Positions 53,736-62,414 of a DNA stretch of 64,000 nucleotides are shown one piece after another (positions within the stretch are counted from its first letter, which is position 1; every line of letters begins with the position of its first letter). The stretch covers positions 1 through 64,000 of the forward strand of contig SVPY01000006.1 of NCBI GenBank assembly GCA_015065615.1, in the 5' to 3' direction. The notes beneath the pieces were generated by a model that worked only from the letters and a program-made list of their open reading frames with translations, did no database searches and had not been told where the DNA came from. Made by a program: the position numbers and the translations under genes. Source of the DNA: Oscillospiraceae bacterium (GTDB lineage Bacteria > Bacillota > Clostridia > Oscillospirales > Acutalibacteraceae).

Positions 53736-54358
53736 TATGCGTACACCTCCTCAATTTTTGCTACGGCACCCTTCAGAACGATGAGCTTGTCAGCGTTGAG
53801 GATATCGTATACATTTAAGGTGTTAACAAGTGTTGTTTCAACACCGGGGATGTTCTTGCAGGAAGCGATTACCTTCTCGTCGTTATTCTCGAGAACGATA
53901 AGTGCTTTCTTCTCGCTGCCGATTGCCTTGAGCATCTCAGCGATTGTCTTTGTCTTGTACTCGTTCATTGTGAGAGCATCTAAAACGATGAACTGCTCAT
54001 CAAGAACTTTGGAAGAAAGAGCGGACTTCATAGCGAGTCTTCTTACTTTCTTGTTTACGGAGAAACCGTAATCTCTTGGCTTGGGAGCGAAAACAACGCC
54101 ACCGTGGTACCAGTGAGGAGCTCTTGTGGAACCCTGACGTGCACGGCCTGTGCCCTTCTGTCTCCAAGGCTTTTTACCGCCGCCGGAAACCTCTGCACGA
54201 GTGAGGGCGGACTGTGTACCCTGTCTCTGGTTAGCAAGATAATTCTTAACCATGAGGAGCATAGCGGATACATTAGGTTCAATACCGAATACTTCTGCGC
54301 TTAAATCGAGCTTTTCAACTTCAGCACCTTTTGTATTCAAAACTGCAACTGTAGGCAT
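53735..54358 (-). CDS. rplD: 50S ribosomal protein L4 (uL4)
   Basis: The protein has 207 aa. QGTQSALTRAEVSGGGKKPWRQKGTGRARQGSTRAPHWYHGG is the tunnel loop. L4 autoregulates the S10 operon in Escherichia coli; whether it does so here through the leader at 55390-55855 is open. Confidence 0.97.
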   Translation of the reverse strand: MPTVAVLNTKGAEVEKLDLSAEVFGIEPNVSAMLLMVKNYLANQRQGTQSALTRAEVSGGGKKPWRQKGTGRARQGSTRAPHWYHGGVVFAPKPRDYGFSVNKKVRRLAMKSALSSKVLDEQFIVLDALTMNEYKTKTIAEMLKAIGSEKKALIVLENNDEKVIASCKNIPGVETTLVNTLNVYDILNADKLIVLKGAVAKIEEVYA

Positions 54359-54375
54359 TTTTTTTCCTCCTTCCC

Positions 54376-55005
54376 TTATGCTTTAACACTGTTGCGGATA
54401 ACAACGATTCCGCCGTTGGGGCCGGGAACAGCACCCTTTATAGCGATAAGATTGTTTTCAGCGTCTACTTTTACTACTACGAGGTTCTGAACTGTAACCT
54501 TTTCAGCACCGAGGTGACCAGCCATCTTGTGACCGGGGAATACTCTGGAAGGATCGGAGATAGCACCGAGAGAACCGCCGTGTCTTGCAACGGGACCTGT
54601 ACCGTGTGTTTCCTTAAGTCTCTGGAAGTTCCATCTCTTGATTACGCCAGCGTAACCTTTACCTTTGCTTGTGCCTGTTACGTCTACCTTATCACCGTTT
54701 GCGAAAACATCAGCCTTGATGATGTCGCCTACGTTGTAAGTGATTTCGTCGAGTCTGAATTCTTTGAGAACCTTCTTGGGAGCTACATCGCCCTTCTTGA
54801 AGTGGCCCATGAGAGGCTTAGAAACTCTCTGTGCCTTCTGATCGCCGAATCCAACCTGGATTGCACTGTAGCCGTCATTTTCAGCTGTCTTAACCTGTGT
54901 AACTGCACAGGGACCTGCTTCGACAACTGTTACGGGAACGACTTTTCCCTTTTCGTCGAAGATCTGTGTCATACCGATCTTCTTACCGATGATTGCCTTT
55001 TTCAT
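54376..55005 (-). CDS. rplC: 50S ribosomal protein L3 (uL3)
   Basis: The protein has 209 aa from the ATG at 55005, which has GGAGG 7 bases upstream; the frame is open 14 codons further 5' with no site. [26 protein letters not shown] and [22 protein letters not shown] are family marks. Confidence 0.97.
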   Translation of the reverse strand: MKKAIIGKKIGMTQIFDEKGKVVPVTVVEAGPCAVTQVKTAENDGYSAIQVGFGDQKAQRVSKPLMGHFKKGDVAPKKVLKEFRLDEITYNVGDIIKADVFANGDKVDVTGTSKGKGYAGVIKRWNFQRLKETHGTGPVARHGGSLGAISDPSRVFPGHKMAGHLGAEKVTVQNLVVVKVDAENNLIAIKGAVPGPNGGIVVIRNSVKA

Positions 55006-55077
55006 CTTTTTTCCTCCTGTTAGGTTATTGGTCGGGGTTTCCGACATGACCCTCCTGCGGTTGGTTAAAATCGCTTA

Positions 55078-55389
55078 TTAAAGCTTGATTTCGATTTCAA
55101 CACCTGCGGGGAGCTCTAATCCCATAAGACTTTCAACTGTCTTATTGCTGGGTCTGAGAATGTCAATAAGTCTCTTGTGAGTTCTCATCTCAAACTGCTC
55201 ACGGCTGTCCTTATACTTGTGTACAGCTCTGAGGATTGTGATGACCTGCTTCTCTGTAGGCAGCGGAACAGGACCTGAAACTCTTGCGCCTGTCTTCTTT
55301 GCTGTCATAACGATCTTTGCAGATGCCTGATCAACTAACTGATGATCGTAACCCTTGATTCTTATTCTGATTTTCTCTTTGACTGCCAC
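55078..55389 (-). CDS. rpsJ: 30S ribosomal protein S10 (uS10)
   Basis: The protein has 103 aa with a GTG start, preceded by GGAGG 8 bases upstream. [41 protein letters not shown] is characteristic. It is the first gene of a 32-gene unit that runs to rplQ, transcribed from the promoter at 55864-55892 through a leader of about 465 bases. Confidence 0.98.
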   Translation of the reverse strand: MAVKEKIRIRIKGYDHQLVDQASAKIVMTAKKTGARVSGPVPLPTEKQVITILRAVHKYKDSREQFEMRTHKRLIDILRPSNKTVESLMGLELPAGVEIEIKL

Positions 55390-55855
55390 GAAAATCGCCT
55401 CCTTAATTAATATAGTATTGAGTTGGCGGGCGAGGGTTTTTAGCTTTTTTCGAAGTATTGAGTAACTTTTACTTCGAATTTACTTTACACTCTCCCGGGT
55501 GTTTCCACCCTGAGCATTTAAAAACCGGATATTCACTTTTGTGAATTCCGGGTCCCCCTGGGAAAGTGCTTAGCACAAACCCACACATTCTAAAAACCTT
55601 CGGCTCTCATCCTTTGATTTCACAGAAATCTGCGGCCTGCAGGCATTAAAAATCTGCCTGTGGTTCCTCGGCTCCTTACGGAAGCGCAGGTATCTTGACT
55701 GATACTTGACACATGAGAATACAATATAAAATTGCATACCTGAATTTCAGGTACCGACTGTCCTTTCGCCCGGTTTAAAATCGGACATACTCTGCGGAAA
55801 AACCGGCACATTTAAGCCGCAACCTCCCGCTTCATCGCATATCTGTCGCAGTCAC
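55390..55855 (-). promoter_or_regulatory. Long structured S10 operon leader
   Basis: The leader is GC-rich and contains many inverted repeats on the minus strand, for example GTACCTGAAATTCAGGTA, CAGGCAG/CTGCAGG-type arms and CGAAGTA/TACTTCG next to the rpsJ ribosome binding site. It has no protein-like frame. One hairpin with a T run (55520-55551) looks like an attenuator. Ribosomal leaders are common here, but this one matches no class that I can name. Confidence 0.55.
55520..55551 (-). terminator. Candidate attenuator in the S10 leader
   Basis: On the minus strand CCGGAATTCAC, loop AAAA, GTGAATATCCGG is followed by TTTTTAAA. Such a hairpin, about 130 bases before rpsJ, could stop transcription before the ribosomal genes. 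Confidence 0.55.
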
Positions 55856-55863
55856 GCTTGATT

Positions 55864-55892
55864 ATAATACCATAAGAGGGGGTAAAATGCAA
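55864..55892 (-). promoter_or_regulatory. S10-spc-alpha operon promoter
   Basis: On the minus strand TTGCAT (55887-55892), 17 bases and TATTAT (55864-55869), with an overlapping TATAAT three bases on. An A/T-rich tract (about 55893-55925) just upstream could serve as UP element, fitting strong expression. Confidence 0.75.
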
Positions 55893-55997
55893 GTATTTTT
55901 TTCATTTTTTTGAAAAATTTTTATTTTTACAAGATAAAGTATAGCTTTTGTTCCGGCATCAATATTTAGTATTTAAAAGTACCACGTACAATAAGTA

Positions 55998-56021
55998 GGA
56001 GAGACCCTCGCGGTCTCCCTA
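55998..56021. terminator. Bidirectional hairpin after the small membrane protein gene
   Basis: GGAGAGACC and GGTCTCCC pair around a 5-base loop, with AT-rich flanks, between the convergent end of the 56076 gene and the S10 promoter region. Confidence 0.65.
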
Positions 56022-56075
56022 TAAACGAAATTTTATTAATTTTTAATTACCATTTAAGCATTCTGTTTTTGATAT

Positions 56076-56660
56076 TTATTTAATAATTTCTTCATCATAT
56101 CCTACTTTTTGCGATATGGTTTTAAAATGATTAATAAGCTCTTCTTTCGTAATATTTTCTGTAATACTTATAGGGCCTTCCCGCCAATAGGCATCACTAA
56201 TATTTTCTAAATCTATAACAAAATAACCCATAAAGCTATAAAGAGCGTATTCTAAGAATATTGATTCTTTTCTTCTGAGCAACAAAAGATATTCGTGGCC
56301 ATCTTTATACGTATCAGGCTTAATATTTCCTTCGGTGCCCATATCACCGTAAGATTTAATTTTTATTCTTGCATATTTATCGGGAGCATTACCGTAAATA
56401 ACTTCCTTTATTTTAAAATCATAATTTGTTACTTCACCGTCAGCTTCACAGGAAATAAACTCACCTACAATTCCTGCGGTGCTTATTTTTATTATATCTT
56501 CAATACTCATTTTTCTTACACTTGAAACTTCATCAGTTTTTTCTATACTATTATATTTTAAAGTAACTTCAATAGGCTTATTTGTACTGAAAATAATAAA
56601 AGAAAAAATAATTAAAATTATAATCAAAGCAAATGGAATTATCATAATATATTTTTTCAC
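56076..56660 (-). CDS. Membrane-anchored protein of unknown function
   Basis: The protein has 194 aa with a GTG start and AAAGGA 11 bases upstream. One N-terminal membrane helix (about residues 5-27) precedes an extracytoplasmic domain with a GIVGEFISCEADG strand, a YDFKIKEVIYGN strand and a YKDGHEYLLLLRRKE strand. This is the same pattern as in the lipoproteins at 7232 and 39067. No lipobox and no known function. AT-rich codon use. Confidence 0.7.
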   Translation of the reverse strand: MKKYIMIIPFALIIILIIFSFIIFSTNKPIEVTLKYNSIEKTDEVSSVRKMSIEDIIKISTAGIVGEFISCEADGEVTNYDFKIKEVIYGNAPDKYARIKIKSYGDMGTEGNIKPDTYKDGHEYLLLLRRKESIFLEYALYSFMGYFVIDLENISDAYWREGPISITENITKEELINHFKTISQKVGYDEEIIK

Positions 56661-56729
56661 TTTATTTTCAGTCCTTTCCGAGTGAATTAAGTTTTATCCT
56701 TACGTTTATATTATAAATTAATAAAAAGA

Positions 56730-56760
56730 AAAAGGAAAGCTTTTTACTTTCCTTTTTTTT
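56730..56760 (-). terminator. Terminator copy 1, after a small lipoprotein gene
   Basis: AAAGGAAAG and CTTTCCTTT pair around a 6- or 7-base loop with a run of T. The hairpin and a downstream TTTTGTTTATAACCTA (56776-56791) recur at 57404-57468 with the same 32-base spacing. Confidence 0.7.
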
Positions 56761-56797
56761 CGTAATTATACGTATTTTTGTTTATAACCTACTTTTT

Positions 56798-57292
56798 TTA
56801 GTTAGGAGGATAATCTTCATAAACGTCATAAAGTAAAGAGCTTCTGCCCGTTTTATAATAATACCCCATATGACCGCCGTAATAGCAATAATATTTTTCA
56901 GGCACGTTTTTATAGGGAGAAGGTGCTGATAATGAATAAACTTTTAAATCCATACCTTCTTTATTCATATCACTCTTTATATATACAATAGCATAACCAC
57001 TTGTAGAATTATCTGAATTACTTTCAAATTCAAAAACTATTGCATTTGGCTTATCATTCTCAGGACTATATAATATTCTGTAATCAACTTCACTTATGCT
57101 TTCACAAATATCTCTTTCCTTAAATATTTCAGATAAATAATTCTTGGCTTTATCTATTACGTCAGCATCAGGAACAGTATAATTAATAGGAACAAAATTT
57201 TCATTTTTTACAACACCATTATTACCGCAGGAAGTAAAACTTAAGGTAACAATAATTAAAATAATAAAACAAAATAATTTACTGACCTTCAT
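56798..57292 (-). CDS. Small lipoprotein of unknown function
   Basis: The protein has 164 aa from the ATG at 57292, with AAAGGA 8 bases upstream; an earlier in-frame start (57352) has none. The signal peptide ends in the lipobox FTSC. The mature part is polar, with an AIVFEFESNSDN strand and an aromatic tail (YYCYYGGHMGYYYKTG). I do not recognise a family. It is flanked by duplicated terminators, next to parB. Confidence 0.7.
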   Translation of the reverse strand: MKVSKLFCFIILIIVTLSFTSCGNNGVVKNENFVPINYTVPDADVIDKAKNYLSEIFKERDICESISEVDYRILYSPENDKPNAIVFEFESNSDNSTSGYAIVYIKSDMNKEGMDLKVYSLSAPSPYKNVPEKYYCYYGGHMGYYYKTGRSSLLYDVYEDYPPN

Positions 57293-57403
57293 TTTTATTT
57301 CCTTTCTTGATTTTTTTCTTTTCATTATATAAGACGGATAAAGTTTTACCAAATTTAATTACAATTAATTTTATTTACAATTTAATTATACTATAAAATA
57401 AAG

Positions 57404-57436
57404 AAAAGGAAAGTATTTTGTTTTACTTTCCTTTTT
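57404..57436 (-). terminator. Terminator copy 2, after parB
   Basis: AAAGGAAAG and ACTTTCCTTT pair around a 10-base loop, then T. It belongs to parB, whose stop is at 57478, and shares the extended 3' flank with the copy at 56730-56760. Confidence 0.75.
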
Positions 57437-57477
57437 AAACAACTTTATATAATTTTGTTTATAACCTAATTATTTTT

Positions 57478-58335
57478 TCACTTATCAAGTTTTAAATCGG
57501 AAAGGAGGTTTTTTAAATCCTCTTCGCCGTAGAATTCAATTTTGATTTCGCCCTTTTTCTTCGTACCTGAAAGAGTAACTTTTCTTCCTAAGTGCTCGTT
57601 TAATGCAAGTCTTACTTCCTCGTAGTAGTGGTTCTGAGGCTGCTCCTTCTTTTCTCCTGAATCCTTTTTCTTTTTTCCTGCAAGCTTTTCAAGCTCACGT
57701 ACGCTTGTGCCTTCCTTTACGGCTTTTTCTGCGTTTGAAATTTGCTCTTCGGGAGTTTTAAAAGCAAGCAGAGCCTTGCCGTGGCCTGCAGAAAGCTCAC
57801 CCTTAGAAAGCATATCTATAACTTCCTCAGGCAGGGAGAGAAGTCTTAAAGAGTTTGCAATAGCAGGGCGGGATTTACCAATGGTTTTTGCAACTTCTTC
57901 CTGAGTTAAACCGTAATTTAAAATAAGGTTATTGTAACCCATAGCTTCTTCCATGGGGTTTAAATCCTCACGCTGTAAGTTTTCGATTAAAGCAGCTTCC
58001 ATAACTGCTTCATCGTCCATATCTCTTATAACTGCGGGAATTGTGGTTAAGCCTGCCATTCTTGCGGCGCGCCAACGTCTTTCGCCTGCAATTATCTGGT
58101 AGCCGCCCATAAACAAGGGGCGCACCAGAATAGGCTGCAAAACGCCGTGCTCGGTAATGGATTCGGCAAGTGCCTGCAAAGCTTCGTCGTCAAAATCTTT
58201 TCTGGGCTGAGTGCGGTTAGGGTCAATATCGTTTATTTTAATTTCTACCGTACCTTCTGTTTCGCTGGTATTTTCGGCAAATATAGCGTCAAGTCCTTTA
58301 CCGAGGCCGCCTTTTTTAACTTTTTTCTCTGCCAT
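57478..58335 (-). CDS. parB: Chromosome partition protein ParB (Spo0J)
   Basis: The protein has 285 aa. The N-terminal CTP-binding region has RTQPRKDFDDEALQALAESI, GVLQPILVRP and GERRWRAARMAGLTTIPAVIRD (about 78-99); the HTH follows (LTQEEVAKTIGKSRPAIANSLRLLSLP), then a C-terminal dimer domain. It loads on parS at 59406-59421 and slides as a CTP clamp. It is the second gene of the parA-parB operon. Confidence 0.96.
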   Translation of the reverse strand: MAEKKVKKGGLGKGLDAIFAENTSETEGTVEIKINDIDPNRTQPRKDFDDEALQALAESITEHGVLQPILVRPLFMGGYQIIAGERRWRAARMAGLTTIPAVIRDMDDEAVMEAALIENLQREDLNPMEEAMGYNNLILNYGLTQEEVAKTIGKSRPAIANSLRLLSLPEEVIDMLSKGELSAGHGKALLAFKTPEEQISNAEKAVKEGTSVRELEKLAGKKKKDSGEKKEQPQNHYYEEVRLALNEHLGRKVTLSGTKKKGEIKIEFYGEEDLKNLLSDLKLDK

Positions 58336-58406
58336 ATTATTTCTTAAATTCAGCTTTATAAACTGAATCCCTTTCTATATATAATATTAGTATACTGAAA
58401 CTAAAC

Positions 58407-59171
58407 TTATCTGTTTTTTCTTAAAATTTCGTCTGCCAAGCTATCGTAAGCTTTGGCACCTTTGTTGTTTTTATCAAAATATATTATCGGTGTGCCGAAT
58501 GAAGGAGCTTCTGAAAGTCTTACGGTTCTGGGAATTACAGATGAGAAAACTTTCTTAGGGAAGAATTTCTTTACTTCATTTACTACCTGCTGAGTTAAGT
58601 TAAGTCTGCCGTCGAACATTGTAAGTAAAACACCCTCAATATCAAGGCGCTCATTGGAAGCACGCTTAATTCTTCTTACAGTATTCATAAGAAGTGAAAG
58701 TCCCTCAAGAGCATAATATTCGCACTGAATAGGAATTAATATAGTATCGCTGGCAGTTAAAGCGTTAGTGGTAATAAGACCTAAAGAGGGGGGACAATCG
58801 ATAAAAATGTAATCGTACTCGGTTCTTATTTCTGCTAAAGCGTTTTTTAGTAAATACTCGCGTTTATCAATATTTGAGATTTCAATTTCGGCAGCGGCTA
58901 AATCAATGTGAGAGGGGATAAGACTTAAGTTTTCGAACTCTGTTTTTACTACACAGTCTTTAGCCTTGGACTGACCTATTAATAAAGTATAGGAGGAATC
59001 TTCAATATCTCTCTTATCAATACCTACACCGCTGGTGGAGTTGCCCTGAGGGTCAATATCTACAAGAAGCACTTTCTTACCCTTATGGCTTAAAGCTGCA
59101 GATAGATTTACCGCCGTAGTAGTTTTGCCTACGCCGCCCTTCTGATTTGTGATAGAAATAATTTTAGCCAT
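58407..59171 (-). CDS. parA: Chromosome partition ATPase ParA (Soj)
   Basis: The protein has 254 aa with no N-terminal HTH, so it is the chromosomal Soj type. The deviant Walker [16 protein letters not shown] lies at 8-22, Walker A' is VLLVDIDPQGN, and DYIFIDCPPSLGLI is Walker B. Transcription runs to parB, 71 bases downstream. A -10/-35 pair (TAAAAT / TTCACT) lies about 60 bases upstream near 59230-59258. Confidence 0.97.
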   Translation of the reverse strand: MAKIISITNQKGGVGKTTTAVNLSAALSHKGKKVLLVDIDPQGNSTSGVGIDKRDIEDSSYTLLIGQSKAKDCVVKTEFENLSLIPSHIDLAAAEIEISNIDKREYLLKNALAEIRTEYDYIFIDCPPSLGLITTNALTASDTILIPIQCEYYALEGLSLLMNTVRRIKRASNERLDIEGVLLTMFDGRLNLTQQVVNEVKKFFPKKVFSSVIPRTVRLSEAPSFGTPIIYFDKNNKGAKAYDSLADEILRKNR

Positions 59172-59293
59172 AAAATTAATGCCTCCGAAACTTAATTTAT
59201 AAGTAATTTAATAGGTAACTTTAATTTTACCATATAAAATGAATAAAGTGAACTGTTTTTTCTAAATTCTTGAAATTTTATTGGATTGTTCGT

Positions 59294-59384
59294 TGTAGGG
59301 GATGGCGCTATATTTCGCAAGGCGAAATTTGACATCCCGCAAGATTTCGGTAAGTTTAACGGACCGCCGATGGCAGCCCCTACA
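59294..59384. mobile_element. Small inverted-repeat element (91 bp)
   Basis: TGTAGGGG (59294-59301) and CCCCTACA (59377-59384) are exact 8-bp inverted ends. Inside is a perfect ATTTCGC / GCGAAAT hairpin with 3-base loop (59312-59328). GC content exceeds that of the flanks and no frame is coding. It looks like a REP- or MITE-type repeat next to parS. Confidence 0.5.
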
Positions 59385-59405
59385 GTGGCATAATAAAAAA
59401 CAAAT

Positions 59406-59421
59406 TGTTCCACGTGAAACA
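59406..59421. promoter_or_regulatory. parS site
   Basis: TGTTCCACGTGAAACA matches the Firmicutes parS consensus (TGTTNCACGTGAAACA) at every fixed position. It lies 235 bases upstream of parA. ParB nucleates here. Confidence 0.96.
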
Positions 59422-59471
59422 AAACAAAAAAGGGCAGAGGTAAATTTTCCGCCCTTATTTTATTAAATTGA

Positions 59472-61268
59472 TCAGCCGTACCAGTTGGGGTTATGAAGGC
59501 TCATATCTTCGCCACTGTATTTAAGAACTTTATGAATTCTGCGGTAATTTTCTTTATTTTCTTTAAGCTCTTTTATATGTTCCAAACTGCCAAGCTTAGA
59601 AGTAATATACCATTCGCAAAGGCGGGATACTCTTTGAGGATAAGAATCCCATAAAGCAATATTACAACTGCCGCTTGTAAGAAGTTTTTCTGCGCACTTC
59701 ATAAATTCTTCAGGTTGTACCGAATTTTCCCACTGAATTTCACTAAAGTAATCTACACCGTATTCCTTTGCAATTCTGTCGTATTCACCCATACTCTGAA
59801 GTATTCTGTTTAATTCGTTAAAGTGTGCGCGCTTGATAATGAACTGAGTTTCTGCCTTCTTTGTGTACTTATCTAAATCAATAAGACCGTTTTCATCAAG
59901 AACATCTTCTGTTTCTTCCCAAACTGTCATATTACTCTGAATAAAGCCGTCAATAAGCTTATCTTTACTTAAATCAGCTACGTCTACGCCTTCGTTCTTA
60001 AAATCATCAATGTTTGAGTATGCGGTTACGTAGATTTTAATATAATCTTTACCTATTTCTTTAGCGGCATCGTTTACAGCTTTACGAAGCTTAATAAAGA
60101 AATCTTTCATTGCAAGGCTCTTGATTTCGCCAACGCGCTTATCGGAGCTCGGCAGTTTTCTTATATCTTCATTTTTTCCGTACTTAGCTTCAAATAAATC
60201 TCTAACAGGCTTTTCGAAGGCAACGAAAAGACCTCTTGTAAAAATAAGAGTAATACCATCCACACCTAAAAGTGCAAGTTCCTTAAGCTTATTTACAACG
60301 AAATCCTGAAACTCCGGGTAAGCGTATGATAAATAGAAAAGACTCTTGCCGTCTCGTGATTCGCAGCGGCATTCGGGGTGTTCTTTTAAGAATTTAAAGC
60401 CTTTTATATTGGCATAGGGAACAACACCATCTGAGAAAGAAACTCTTTTCGCTGCAAAGAACTCCATATTATGCTTATGTGCGTATTCTACCTGCTCTTT
60501 TACTATAGCATCGCGATTTACTTCCTGGTTATGCCATCTAACGTCGCGCATGCTTGCATATACTTCATCGCCAAAGGGGCGCCTTGTCACCAAATTCTTC
60601 GGTAATTCGTTTAATGCCTCGTTTTCGAAATCAAGGAAAACTTCCTGAGCAAATATTTTTACGTCGGAATCCTTCATATTGTATATAGCTCTGCAATAAT
60701 CATGAATATTATTTAAATCAACCTGATCAAACCAGGTAAAGTCTGTATCCATATGAGCATACATCTTTTTATGCTTTAAGCTATTTTGCTTTTTTATATA
60801 TTCTTTTACTTCCTCATCACTCATAGGAACAAAACGTATAAACATAAGTGAAGCGGTATAAGACATTCCTTTAAAAGGCTTTTCTATAGTAATAGTCTCG
60901 TTTGTTAAATCGATAGCTCTATAGAAAGATTCCTCAATAATTTCAAAATGGTTCCAGTTTATAAAGGGGTCTATATTGCCGGGTCTTACTACATGTGAGA
61001 ATTCATCGCCAGTAAGCTTAATTTCAAGTGCATTGTAGCCATCTTCACTTACTATGCCTAAATAGATTTTATACCATCCTGTTAAATTAGGATTAATTTC
61101 TATTTTCTCAGGGTGAGTTCTGCAAGAAGCTAAAATGCCTCTGCCTTTAATATCTTTAGTTTCGTAATTTACAATTTCCCATTTATCTGAAACAGTGTAA
61201 TTACTGCAAAGGTTTTCACACTCAGCAGCTTTAATTATGTCACTTATAATTATTTCTTTACGCTCCAT
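59472..61268 (-). CDS. Glycoside-hydrolase-like protein, family uncertain
   Basis: The protein has 598 aa and no signal peptide. The first 160 or so residues are beta-rich (carbohydrate-binding-like), then comes a TIM-barrel-like part with VDGITLIFTRGLF (about 337-349), DYIKIYVTAYSN, YGVDYFSEIQWENSV (about 527-541) and SCNIALWDSYP. Glu residues in SEIQWE and Asp in LLGVDG are possible active-site positions. It is the last gene of an operon with two GH29-like proteins. I cannot assign a family, and the substrate is unknown. Confidence 0.6.
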   Translation of the reverse strand: MERKEIIISDIIKAAECENLCSNYTVSDKWEIVNYETKDIKGRGILASCRTHPEKIEINPNLTGWYKIYLGIVSEDGYNALEIKLTGDEFSHVVRPGNIDPFINWNHFEIIEESFYRAIDLTNETITIEKPFKGMSYTASLMFIRFVPMSDEEVKEYIKKQNSLKHKKMYAHMDTDFTWFDQVDLNNIHDYCRAIYNMKDSDVKIFAQEVFLDFENEALNELPKNLVTRRPFGDEVYASMRDVRWHNQEVNRDAIVKEQVEYAHKHNMEFFAAKRVSFSDGVVPYANIKGFKFLKEHPECRCESRDGKSLFYLSYAYPEFQDFVVNKLKELALLGVDGITLIFTRGLFVAFEKPVRDLFEAKYGKNEDIRKLPSSDKRVGEIKSLAMKDFFIKLRKAVNDAAKEIGKDYIKIYVTAYSNIDDFKNEGVDVADLSKDKLIDGFIQSNMTVWEETEDVLDENGLIDLDKYTKKAETQFIIKRAHFNELNRILQSMGEYDRIAKEYGVDYFSEIQWENSVQPEEFMKCAEKLLTSGSCNIALWDSYPQRVSRLCEWYITSKLGSLEHIKELKENKENYRRIHKVLKYSGEDMSLHNPNWYG

Positions 61269-61280
61269 TATGCTACCTGC

Positions 61281-62288
61281 TTATTCATTTATCTTCTTAC
61301 CAATGTATTTTAAAGCTTCAATCTGGTCGGGGTCTAAGTTACCGTGAGTATCTACAAAAATATCTATGGTAATAACTGCGCCTGCTTCGTTGTTTTTCTT
61401 TACGTAATTTGCAACATAATCTTTATCACGCCTTACACCTCTGCCGCGCCAACCTTCGCAGATATTGCCGTTTCTGTAGTTGCCGAAAGGTATAAGTAAG
61501 TGGTTTTGTGCGCCGTCGGTAAATCTGTTTGAAAAAATATAGGTAAAATCGTTATCTTCACCGCAGGTAAAACCTTCGTTTTCGTACCATTTAATAGGAG
61601 TATCGGAACCATCTTCACTTACAAAACTTGCAGTACCGCTGTTAAAGGCAGTTAAAACCTTGGGGTTACCTTTTTTCATAGCGTTATAATAAATAGAAAG
61701 AAGCTCGTTATTATAACCTAAATGAGCGTAGCAACCGTCTACCCACCAGCCTTTAACTAAATCGCCGTATCTTACTGCATATTCTTCTACTACACTTGCC
61801 CAGTTTTCTACAAAGCTTCTGTTTACTCTGCCGTTAATTTGAGCTTCGTAATCCTCATACATACCCATTCTTGGGCCTGCAACCTTATCAAAGTGAGGGC
61901 CATCGCCTGTATAATATAAATAAAGGTCTATATCATATTTTTTAAGCGCCTTACCGATATCCATAATAAGGTCACGATTGCTGCAGCCTTCGCCTGTAGG
62001 AATGCCTGTAATTTTTGTGTAAGTATCGTTAGGAGCTATCATAAAACGAGTGCCCTGCATAACTGTAATAAAATAGTAGCCTGCGCCAATTTCATGCAAA
62101 GCTTCGGCAAGTTTTTCGGCATCGAATGAATCTACCTGCTCGTTCCACTCTTTTGCCATTTCGGTAATTATGCTTTGGTCAACTACACTGTTATTTATAT
62201 TTAAATCGGGGTAACCTTTTTCACTTGTGTATAAGAAGTGATTAAAAACACCCCATTTTTTATCTCTCATTCTATCCTGTGAATTCAT
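61281..62288 (-). CDS. GH29-like (alpha-L-fucosidase superfamily) protein, copy A
   Basis: The protein has 335 aa. It is a short TIM barrel without signal peptide or C-terminal beta domain. Family-like marks are KWGVFNHFLY (about 11-20), YYFITVMQGTRF, DLYLYYTGDGPHFD (about 121-134) and GWWVDGCYAHLGY (about 180-192), where Asp184 takes the position of the GH29 nucleophile. It is about 75-80% identical by eye to the next gene (62415-63401), so a recent tandem duplication. An intracellular glycosidase is likely; fucose specificity is not shown. It lies 12 bases before the 598-aa gene. Confidence 0.75.
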   Translation of the reverse strand: MNSQDRMRDKKWGVFNHFLYTSEKGYPDLNINNSVVDQSIITEMAKEWNEQVDSFDAEKLAEALHEIGAGYYFITVMQGTRFMIAPNDTYTKITGIPTGEGCSNRDLIMDIGKALKKYDIDLYLYYTGDGPHFDKVAGPRMGMYEDYEAQINGRVNRSFVENWASVVEEYAVRYGDLVKGWWVDGCYAHLGYNNELLSIYYNAMKKGNPKVLTAFNSGTASFVSEDGSDTPIKWYENEGFTCGEDNDFTYIFSNRFTDGAQNHLLIPFGNYRNGNICEGWRGRGVRRDKDYVANYVKKNNEAGAVITIDIFVDTHGNLDPDQIEALKYIGKKINE

Positions 62289-62414
62289 AATTATTTTGTT
62301 CCTTACTATTTATTAGACGTTTTTAATTCTAACATAAAATAATAAGTTTGTACATTTCCAAAAAAGACATCTTTTAAAAAAGATGTCTTTTGGGGAAAGG
62401 TCATATAAAATTTT

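Noticed and set aside
59192..59422. 76-codon frame starting MFHVEQ on the minus strand upstream of parA
   Set aside because: Its first codons are the parS sequence read as protein, a known artefact. The rest crosses the inverted-repeat element and is not protein-like.
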